5,504 bases of DNA from Actinomycetota bacterium. GTDB taxonomy: Bacteria; Actinomycetota; Thermoleophilia; Gaiellales; Gaiellaceae. Where the stretch lies: positions 1-5,504 of the forward strand of contig JACCTK010000321.1 of NCBI GenBank assembly GCA_013812465.1, read 5' to 3'. How positions within the stretch are numbered: position 1 is the stretch's first letter; every line of letters begins with the position of its first letter. Below the pieces are notes generated by a model that saw nothing but the letters and a program-made list of their open reading frames with translations, did no database searches and had not been told where the DNA came from. Both the position numbers and the translations under genes were made by a program. Shown here in pieces: positions 1-5,504 of this stretch.

Positions 1-309
1 GCGATAGACGCTCGAATCGAAGGGCACGCGCTCGATCGGAGCGGCCTCGAAGAGGAGCAGGCCGATGTCGTCGAGCCCGAGTCGGTGGCTCAACGTCGGG
101 CCGATCGGGCGCCGCTCGGAGGGGAGCGGCACGGTTGCCGCGTGCAGCGCCCCGCGAAGCACGCGGGCGTGCCAGCGGGCCGGAACGTCGGCGGCGATCC
201 CGTAGCCCGCCACAGCGCGGTGGCCCCCCGTCGGATGGCCGGCAGAGCTGAGTGCTGGGAGCAGGACACACGCGCAAAGGGCGACTCGGGCGAGCCTCAT
301 GCACTGCAT
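1..309 (-). CDS. Secreted protein of unknown function, N-terminal part (runs off the left edge)
   Basis: Reading leftward from 309 there is an uninterrupted frame to the window edge, giving 103 residues with no stop, so the C-terminus is missing. The protein opens with a classic export signal: MRLARV, a hydrophobic core (ALCACVLLPAL), then SSA-G, a plausible signal peptidase I site. The mature part starts around GHPTGGHRAVAGYGIAADVPARW and contains a hydrophobic stretch, GLDDIGLLLFEAAP. Two in-frame ATGs exist, at 309 and 300. I prefer 309 because a GAGAG lies 5 nt upstream of it, against 14 nt for the second. No lipobox is evident. Codons favour G or C at the third position, as in the neighbours. 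It is divergent from obgE, with 45 nt between the starts. I do not recognise the family; a cell-envelope or extracellular role is inferred only from the signal peptide. Confidence 0.72.
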   Translation of the reverse strand, partial: MQCMRLARVALCACVLLPALSSAGHPTGGHRAVAGYGIAADVPARWHARVLRGALHAATVPLPSERRPIGPTLSHRLGLDDIGLLLFEAAPIERVPFDSSVYR

Positions 310-342
310 TACGGCTCTCGCACCGCCAGGGGTCCCGCGTGA

Positions 343-2114
<1,772 letters not shown>

Positions 2115-2124
2115 ACTGATCCCG

Positions 2125-2136
2125 AGGAAAGAAAGG
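2125..2136 (+). promoter_or_regulatory. Ribosome binding region for rsfS (supports a CTG start)
   Basis: AGGAAAGAAAGG is the only purine-rich stretch in the 32-nt gap between nadD and rsfS. Its 3' end is 10 nt from the CTG at 2147 but 88 nt from the first in-frame ATG at 2225, so it argues for initiation at or near 2147. Confidence 0.5.
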
Positions 2137-2146
2137 CGCACACCGA

Positions 2147-2503
2147 CTGAGCCCACTCGAGCAAGCACGCCGTACCGCCGCTCTCTGCCAGGAGAAGCTG
2201 GCGACCGACGTCACCATCCTCGACATGCGGGGCGTCTGCGACTTCACGGACTTCTTCGTGATCGCGAGCGGCCGCAACCCGCGGCAGACGAAGGCGATCT
2301 ACGACGAGGTTGCGGGCACCTTGAAAAAGGAGCAGAAGCTGATCCCGCGCGCGAGCGCAGGCCTGCCCGAGGCGAGCTGGATCGTCGGCGACTACAACGA
2401 CTTCGTGCTGCACGTCTTCACGCCCGAGACGCGCGGCTTCTACCGCCTCGAGGATCTGTGGAGCGACGTGCCGTTGGTCGAAGTCGAGGCGCTCGCGGGC
2501 TAG
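2147..2503 (+). CDS. rsfS: Ribosome silencing factor RsfS (probable CTG start)
   Basis: RsfS (RsfA/YbeB/Iojap family) binds ribosomal protein uL14 on the 50S subunit and blocks joining with 30S when nutrients run low. The family core is clear: DVTILDMRGVCDFTDFFVIA (21-40), SGRNPRQTKAI (41-51), SWIVGDYNDFVLHVF (77-91) and RGFYRLEDLW (96-105). The frame is open from 2120 but has no ATG, GTG or TTG before an ATG at 2225. Starting there would delete the N-terminal helix (SPLEQARRTAALCQEKLATD) and the first beta strand that family members have. CTG at 2147, with AGGAAAGAAAGG upstream, gives 118 residues, a normal family length. The CTG start is inference; the gene identity is secure. It follows nadD by 32 nt, as in many bacteria, and its stop shares CTAG with a convergent small gene. 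Confidence 0.9.
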   Translation: MSPLEQARRTAALCQEKLATDVTILDMRGVCDFTDFFVIASGRNPRQTKAIYDEVAGTLKKEQKLIPRASAGLPEASWIVGDYNDFVLHVFTPETRGFYRLEDLWSDVPLVEVEALAG

Positions 2504-2724
2504 CCGCGGGTCTCGTCGCCGATCGCCCACACGTCGCGCTTCTCATCGGTCGGAGCTTCGAGAACGGCCGTGCCGGACAGCGTGGGGTGGAGCGGTCGGC
2601 GAGGTTCGCGAACCCCGAGCCCTCCTTCGAAGTCATCCCGAGGATCGACGCCTGGTTCGGTCGGCGGCTTGCTCGAGAACAGCTTGCGAATGAACTGAAC
2701 GGCGCGCGCAGCCTGGCGGCGCAC
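2500..2724 (-). CDS. Small hypothetical protein (74 aa), convergent with rsfS
   Basis: A minus-strand frame from GTG at 2724 to TAG at 2500-2502 encodes 74 residues. It begins with a basic, amphipathic stretch (RRQAARAVQFIRKLF), then a Pro/Asp-rich linker (PPTEPGVDPRDDFEGG), a GVREPRRPLHPTLSG segment, and an acidic end, EKRDVWAIGDETRG. About 56 of 74 codons end in G or C. The composition is balanced, with D, E, F, I and W, unlike the Arg/Ser/Ala-rich translations of the other frames here, so it is probably real. Its stop overlaps the rsfS stop by 2 nt in a CTAG, a common arrangement for convergent genes. An AGGAAGAAGG lies about 30 nt before the GTG, too far for a normal Shine-Dalgarno, so the start is uncertain. 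No signal peptide or membrane span is seen. I do not recognise the family. Without it, 2504-2812 would be an unexplained 309-nt gap. Confidence 0.5.
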   Translation of the reverse strand: MRRQAARAVQFIRKLFSSKPPTEPGVDPRDDFEGGLGVREPRRPLHPTLSGTAVLEAPTDEKRDVWAIGDETRG

Positions 2725-2800
2725 TTGCCGACGTTCACGCTTTCTCTTGAGCCTTCTTCCTATAACAGCAGCGTATCGGAGCGCCGTCCGGCTGCGTTGC

Positions 2801-2806
2801 TAATCT
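2801..2806 (+). promoter_or_regulatory. Candidate -10 box (TAATCT) for leaderless expression of the nuclease gene
   Basis: TAATCT fits the actinobacterial TANNNT -10 pattern and ends 6 nt before the GTG at 2813, so transcription would begin on or next to the start codon. There is no Shine-Dalgarno before that GTG, as expected for a leaderless message. No clear -35 hexamer is seen. A second AT-rich hexamer, TATAAC at 2761-2766, is an alternative that would give a leader of about 40 nt. Confidence 0.4.
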
Positions 2807-2812
2807 CTCTCG

Positions 2813-3256
2813 GTGTCGGTATTGACAACAGATCAGAAGGGCGCTATCGCAGAGTCAGCGATCGTGTATGTCGCGATCAAGCGTGGTATCGGGGTGTACA
2901 AACCGGTTCATGAAGGAGGTAGATACGACCTCATACTGGAGATCGGATCGAGCCTCCTACGGGTCCAGTGCAAGTCGGCTTCGAAGCGGGGCGACGTTGT
3001 GGCTGTGCGTTGCTACTCGTGTCGTCGCGGGCGCGAGGGCATGATCGTGCGAAAGTACACGACCGACGAGGTCGACGCGATCGCTGCATATTGTCCTGAA
3101 ACCGAATCCTGCTACCTCCTTCCGACGAGCCTCTGCTGTGGTCGAAGGCTGGTTCATCTGCGTGTTGCTCCTAGCCGGAACAACCAACGGGCAGGGATCA
3201 ATTGGGCGGATGAATTCGAGTTCGACGCTAGACTGGACGCTCTCTTGGGGCCATAG
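2813..3256 (+). CDS. Free-standing PD-(D/E)XK nuclease, group I intron endonuclease type (I-Ssp6803I-like)
   Basis: This 147-residue protein resembles the PDDEXK endonuclease family linked to group I introns, whose model is I-Ssp6803I (about 150 residues). The restriction-type core is visible: Glu14 in KGAIAESAIVYVAIKRG, Asp39 in GGRYDLILEI, and Gln52-x-Lys54 in LLRVQCKSA, where Q-x-K replaces the usual (D/E)-x-K as in I-Ssp6803I. Downstream, YTTDEVDAIAAYCPETESCYLLP fits the family's conserved second half. The GTG start is preferred; TTG at 2822 is the alternative, and an in-frame TAA at 2801 limits extension. By hand count GC is about 57 % over 2821-3240, against about 65 % in rsfS, and rare codons such as AGA and ATA appear, consistent with acquisition. 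The last residues Gly-Pro-stop are encoded by the first bases of tRNA-Ala. No intron flanks it, so homing is unproven; it may be a domesticated or orphan nuclease. Confidence 0.82.
   Translation: MSVLTTDQKGAIAESAIVYVAIKRGIGVYKPVHEGGRYDLILEIGSSLLRVQCKSASKRGDVVAVRCYSCRRGREGMIVRKYTTDEVDAIAAYCPETESCYLLPTSLCCGRRLVHLRVAPSRNNQRAGINWADEFEFDARLDALLGP
3229..3234 (+). promoter_or_regulatory. Candidate -10 box (TAGACT) for tRNA-Ala inside the nuclease gene
   Basis: TAGACT fits TANNNT and would place transcription start near 3241, about 6 nt before the mature tRNA 5' end. No convincing -35 is visible. If real, it gives the tRNA its own promoter inside the last codons of the upstream gene. Confidence 0.3.
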
Positions 3257-3319
3257 CTCAGTTGGGAGAGCGTCTGGCTGGCAGCCAGAAGGTCGCCGGT
3301 TCGAGCCCGGCTGGCTCCA
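3247..3319 (+). tRNA. tRNA-Ala, anticodon GGC
   Basis: The 73 nt fold as a complete cloverleaf. Acceptor stem GGGGCCA pairs with TGGCTCC, including the G3-U70 wobble that is the identity signal for alanyl-tRNA synthetase. The D arm is GCTC/GAGC with loop AGTTGGGA. The anticodon stem TCTGG/CCAGA carries loop CTGGCAG with anticodon GGC, reading GCC and GCU. The T arm is GCCGG-TTCGAGC-CCGGC and the discriminator is A. CCA is not encoded: the bases after the discriminator are TGA. The 5' 10 nt overlap the end of the nuclease gene (stop TAG at tRNA positions 8-10), and the discriminator A is the first base of the next gene's ATG. Confidence 0.97.
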
Positions 3320-4110
3320 TGAACGCGTTCATCTGCGTGACGTGCGGGACGCAGTTCCCGCCTTCGGACGAGCCGCCGGACCGGTGTCCAATCTGCCTCG
3401 ACGAGCGGCAGTACGGCGGCTACGACGGTCAGCAGTGGACGACGATGGGCAACCTCGCACGGGACCATTGCAACCGTGTCGAGGAGCTCGAGCCGGGACT
3501 TCTCGGCATCGGCACCGAGCCCTCATTCGCGATCGGCCAACGCGCGCTGCTCGTCGACGGCGTCCTGTGGGACTGCATCACGCTGCTCGACGAGGAAACT
3601 GCGAGCGCGGTCGAGGACGCCGGTGGCATCGACACGATCGCGATCTCACATCCCCACTACTACTCGGCGATGGTCGAGTGGGCGGAGCGGTTCGACGCGC
3701 GCGTGCTCCTGCACGAGGCCGATCGCGAATGGACCATGCGGCCCTCGGAGCGAATCGAGCTCTGGTCGGGCTACCGCCTCCGTATCACTGACGAGCTCGA
3801 GCTGATCCGCCTCGGTGGACACTTCGACGGAGGCGCCGTCTGTCTCTGGAGTGCCGGCGCAGCCGGCCGTGGAGCGCTTCTCTCGGGCGACATCGTCCAG
3901 GTCGTCTCCGACCGCGACTGGGTGAGCTTCATGTGGAGCTACCCGAACCTGATCCCGCTTCCCGTCCACGAGATCGAGCGTATGCGCGGAGTTCTCGAGA
4001 CGCTCGAGTTCGACCGCGTCTACGGCGCCTGGTGGGATCGCGTCATCGCCGAGGACGCGAAGGCGAAGGTTCTCCGCTCAGCAGACCGATACGTGTCGGC
4101 GCTCGCTTGA
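3319..4110 (+). CDS. Zinc-ribbon plus metallo-beta-lactamase-fold hydrolase
   Basis: This 263-residue protein has two parts. Residues 1-30 are a rubredoxin-like zinc ribbon (C6-x2-C9 and C23-x2-C26), and residues 50-263 are a metallo-beta-lactamase-fold domain. In that domain HPHYYS (111-116) occupies the HxHxDH site, GGHFDGG (166-172) provides a third histidine and LLSGD (187-191) the aspartate. MWSYPNLIPLP and VYGAWWDRV near the end look like family signatures. Homologous uncharacterised hydrolases with the HPHYY motif are widespread; the substrate is unknown. The start at ATG 3319 is chosen because the Cys ribbon follows at once; an earlier in-frame ATG at 3262 would translate tRNA sequence and is rejected. 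No Shine-Dalgarno is present, since the upstream bases are the tRNA T arm and acceptor stem. A 173-nt palindrome begins 2 nt after its stop. Confidence 0.88.
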   Translation: MNAFICVTCGTQFPPSDEPPDRCPICLDERQYGGYDGQQWTTMGNLARDHCNRVEELEPGLLGIGTEPSFAIGQRALLVDGVLWDCITLLDEETASAVEDAGGIDTIAISHPHYYSAMVEWAERFDARVLLHEADREWTMRPSERIELWSGYRLRITDELELIRLGGHFDGGAVCLWSAGAAGRGALLSGDIVQVVSDRDWVSFMWSYPNLIPLPVHEIERMRGVLETLEFDRVYGAWWDRVIAEDAKAKVLRSADRYVSALA

Positions 4111-4112
4111 TA

Positions 4113-4285
4113 TCTAGAGGCTTGATGTGAAATTGGCGCGCCGCCGGGGGCGGTCACGACCAAGCCGGGCGACGCACTCACTCGTCGTGCAGGCTAGTAA
4201 GCCTGGACGGCGAGGGAGGGTGGCGATCCGCGCCGTGTCGTGGCCGTCATTCGGCCCGCCGTGAGTTTCACGTCAAGCCTCTAGA
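4113..4285 (+). repeat. 173-nt near-palindrome with 20-nt inverted ends (MITE-like element or structured RNA)
   Basis: The ends, 4113-4132 and 4266-4285, are inverted copies of TCTAGAGGCTTGAYGTGAAA with a single difference. Symmetry continues inward. CGGTCACGAC (4151-4160) pairs with GTCGTGGCCG (4237-4246). A run of mostly matched bases joins 4161-4189 to 4206-4236, and the tip is CAGGCT-AGTA-AGCCTG (4190-4205). Paired positions sum to 8398, 8397 and 8395 in these blocks, so only small bulges are needed. The differences in the outer and middle blocks are G-U pairs if the plus strand is the RNA. No coding potential is seen inside. CTAG at 4114-4117 and 4281-4284 could be a target duplication around a 163-nt element, but it is also part of the palindrome. 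There is no T-run after it, so it is not a typical intrinsic terminator. Confidence 0.8.
4190..4205 (+). repeat. Central hairpin of the near-palindrome
   Basis: CAGGCT and AGCCTG form a perfect 6-bp stem around AGTA. Its midpoint (4197.5) lies within 2 nt of the midpoint of the whole 173-nt element (4199), so it is the apical loop of the larger structure and not an independent hairpin. Confidence 0.65.
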
Positions 4286-4287
4286 GT
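4282..4287 (+). promoter_or_regulatory. Candidate -10 box (TAGAGT) at the right edge of the palindrome, for the methyltransferase gene
   Basis: TAGAGT fits TANNNT and ends 6 nt before the GTG at 4294, the geometry of a leaderless promoter. Its first four bases belong to the inverted end; the final T at 4287 is outside it. The corresponding left end reads TAGAGG and lacks the T. No -35 consensus is visible. Confidence 0.4.
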
Positions 4288-4293
4288 CGCCTC

Positions 4294-5097
4294 GTGCCAC
4301 AGCCGCCCGATCGCCCGATGCAGAGAACACGGATCGCCTCCGCGGACCTCCGTGCAGCCTGGGACGAGCAGGCCGCGAACTGGATCGCCTGGGCTCGGAC
4401 CCCGGACCACGACAGCTATTGGCGCTTTCATCGAGATCAGTTTCTCGAGCTCGTCCCGGCTCCGGGAAGACGGACGCTCGACCTCGGCTGCGGCGAGGGA
4501 CGGCTCTCTCGCCATCTGAAAGAGCTCGGGCACGAGATGGTGGCCGTCGATCTGTCACCCACCATGCTCGCCGCGGCGCGGGAGGCGGATCCCGAGCTCG
4601 CGACCCATCTCGCAGACGCCGCCCGGCTGCCCTTCACCGATGAGTCGTTCGACTGCGTCATCGCGTTCATGTCGTTGCAGGATGTCGACGACCTCGAAGA
4701 AGCAGCCAGCGAGGCAGCACGCGTCCTCGAACCGGGTGGCCGGTTGTGCATCGCCGTCGTCCATCCGCTCGTCTCTGCTGGGAGGTTTGACAGCGACGAC
4801 GAGGACAGCCCGTTCACGATCGCAGGGTCGTATCTCGACCGCTCGTTCTACGCGGACGAGATAGCGCGTGACGGGCTCGAGATCACCTTCGTCAGCGCAC
4901 ACAGGCCGCTGCAGGCGTACGTGGAGGCGCTCTCCGTAGCCGGCTTCGTCATCGAGCGGCTGCGCGAGCCGGCGATGCCCGACTCCGCGATCTCCCGTCC
5001 GCGGAGCCGTCGCTGGCAGCGGATACCACTCTTTCTCCACCTCCGAGCGCTCAAGCCGCGAGTTGTCGACCACGTCGACTCTCGTTCGTCATGTTGA
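4294..5097 (+). CDS. Class I SAM-dependent methyltransferase (Methyltransf_11 type)
   Basis: The 267-residue product has a Rossmann-type methyltransferase core. Motif I is LDLGCGEGRLSR (62-73), which binds SAM. The acidic residue of the next strand is Asp86 in VAVDLSPTML. DAARLPFTDESFDCVIAFMSLQDVDD (108-133) is the adenine-contact and post-II region, and ARVLEPGGRLCIAVVHP (142-158) is the usual strand 5 motif. An N-terminal cap (DLRAAWDEQAANWIAWART) and a C-terminal segment with RPLQAYVEALSVAGFVIERLREP resemble small-molecule methyltransferases of the UbiE/Methyltransf_11 group; the substrate cannot be told. GTG at 4294 is preferred to ATG at 4318 because a -10-like TAGAGT sits at leaderless spacing; neither has a good Shine-Dalgarno. 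It lies 8 nt after the palindrome and is separated from the VOC gene by 30 nt. Confidence 0.9.
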   Translation: MPQPPDRPMQRTRIASADLRAAWDEQAANWIAWARTPDHDSYWRFHRDQFLELVPAPGRRTLDLGCGEGRLSRHLKELGHEMVAVDLSPTMLAAAREADPELATHLADAARLPFTDESFDCVIAFMSLQDVDDLEEAASEAARVLEPGGRLCIAVVHPLVSAGRFDSDDEDSPFTIAGSYLDRSFYADEIARDGLEITFVSAHRPLQAYVEALSVAGFVIERLREPAMPDSAISRPRSRRWQRIPLFLHLRALKPRVVDHVDSRSSC

Positions 5098-5116
5098 ATA
5101 GCAACAAGCGAATGGA

Positions 5117-5123
5117 AGGAGGG
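5117..5123 (+). promoter_or_regulatory. Strong Shine-Dalgarno for the VOC gene
   Basis: AAGGAGGG lies 4 nt before the GTG at 5128 and is the best ribosome binding site in the window. It fixes the start at GTG 5128 and contrasts with the apparently leaderless upstream genes. Confidence 0.75.
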
Positions 5124-5127
5124 TCAA

Positions 5128-5499
5128 GTGCCCGGACAGATGGTTCACGTCGAGATTCCGGCAGGCGACACGGCCAAAGCACGTGAGTTCTGGGGTTCGC
5201 TCTTCGGCTGGGAATGGCAGAGCTACGAGGACTCGCCTACGGAGTACCACATGACGCGATTCTCCGACACGACCGGCGGCGCGATCTACGAGGCTGACGG
5301 CTCGAAGCGTGGAGCGCGCGTCTACTTCGACGTCGACGACATCAACAAGGAGACGGGCCGCGTCACGGAGCTCGGCGGCGAGGCCGGCGAAGCGATGCCT
5401 GTGCCAGGCATGGGTTGGTTCTCGATCAACAAGGATCCGGAGGGCAACGAGTTCGGCCTCTGGCAGAACGACGAGTCGGCTTCCATGCCGACCACCTGA
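5128..5499 (+). CDS. VOC family protein (glyoxalase/bleomycin-resistance/dioxygenase fold)
   Basis: The 123-residue product is a single vicinal-oxygen-chelate domain. The opening MVHVEIPAGDTAKAREFWGSLFGWEW (5-30) is the first beta-alpha-beta module, with His7 at the usual metal position. The second module includes ARVYFDVDDINKETGRVTELGGE (63-85) and ends with MGWFSINKDPEGNEFGLWQ (95-113), the conserved DPEGNxFGL pattern with Glu108 as the likely second metal ligand. Members include glyoxalases, antibiotic-binding proteins and dioxygenase-like enzymes, and many short ones are uncharacterised, so no substrate is assigned. It follows the methyltransferase by 30 nt on the same strand and may be co-transcribed, but its own strong Shine-Dalgarno allows independent translation. 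The gene is complete, ending 5 nt before the window edge. Confidence 0.93.
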   Translation: MPGQMVHVEIPAGDTAKAREFWGSLFGWEWQSYEDSPTEYHMTRFSDTTGGAIYEADGSKRGARVYFDVDDINKETGRVTELGGEAGEAMPVPGMGWFSINKDPEGNEFGLWQNDESASMPTT

Positions 5500-5504
5500 A
5501 CGGG

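Noticed and set aside
2498..2505. GGCTAGCC palindrome at the rsfS stop as a terminator stem
   Set aside because: Only 8 nt with no loop and no T-run; it is explained by the interlocked stop codons.
2761..2766. TATAAC as the main promoter of the nuclease gene
   Set aside because: Good -10 shape but no -35 at 16-18 nt and no Shine-Dalgarno in the resulting leader; TAATCT at 2801 fits the start better. Kept only as an alternative.
2822..2827. Perfect TTGACA -35 hexamer
   Set aside because: It lies inside the nuclease coding region; the hexamer 17 nt downstream is TATCGC, a weak -10, and no gene start follows. Probably chance.
3262..3318. Upstream in-frame ATG extending the hydrolase by 19 residues
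   Set aside because: The extra residues would be translated from the tRNA body; the Cys ribbon begins right after ATG 3319, the natural start.
4113..4285. Rho-independent terminator
   Set aside because: The stem is far too long and no T-run follows 4285; the sequence continues GTCGCCTCG.

Overview
The window (5,504 nt) is a gene-dense stretch from a high-GC bacterium, most likely an actinobacterium. The support is a strong G/C preference at third codon positions, frequent GTG starts, short or absent leaders, and the order obgE-nadD-rsfS. A Thermoleophilia/Gaiellales-like lineage would fit, but that is inference from style and not proven here.

Left part (1-2503). A secreted protein runs leftward off the window edge. 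It is divergent from a compact housekeeping run: obgE (ribosome-assembly GTPase), nadD (NAD biosynthesis, overlapping obgE by 10 nt) and rsfS (ribosome silencing factor). The rsfS start appears to be a CTG; the first ATG in its frame would remove a conserved N-terminal helix. A probable small gene on the minus strand (2500-2724) converges on rsfS, and the two stop codons share a CTAG.

Middle (2725-4110). A free-standing PD-(D/E)XK nuclease of the I-Ssp6803I type, lower in GC than its neighbours, reads into tRNA-Ala(GGC); its stop codon lies inside the tRNA gene. The last templated base of that tRNA is the A of the ATG of the next gene, a zinc-ribbon/metallo-beta-lactamase-fold hydrolase. Three genes are thus fused end to end with overlaps of 10 nt and 1 nt, although no intron is present.

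Right part (4111-5504). A 173-nt near-palindrome (4113-4285) fills the gap between the hydrolase and a class I SAM methyltransferase. It has 20-nt ends, TCTAGAGGCTTGAYGTGAAA, and a central hairpin, and looks like a non-autonomous MITE-like element or a structured RNA. Its right edge supplies most of a TANNNT -10 box placed correctly for leaderless expression of the methyltransferase. A small VOC (glyoxalase-like) protein with a strong Shine-Dalgarno follows.

The most interesting points are the tRNA-centred overlaps, the 173-nt hairpin with its promoter-like edge, the CTG start of rsfS, and the shortened C-terminal domain of ObgE.
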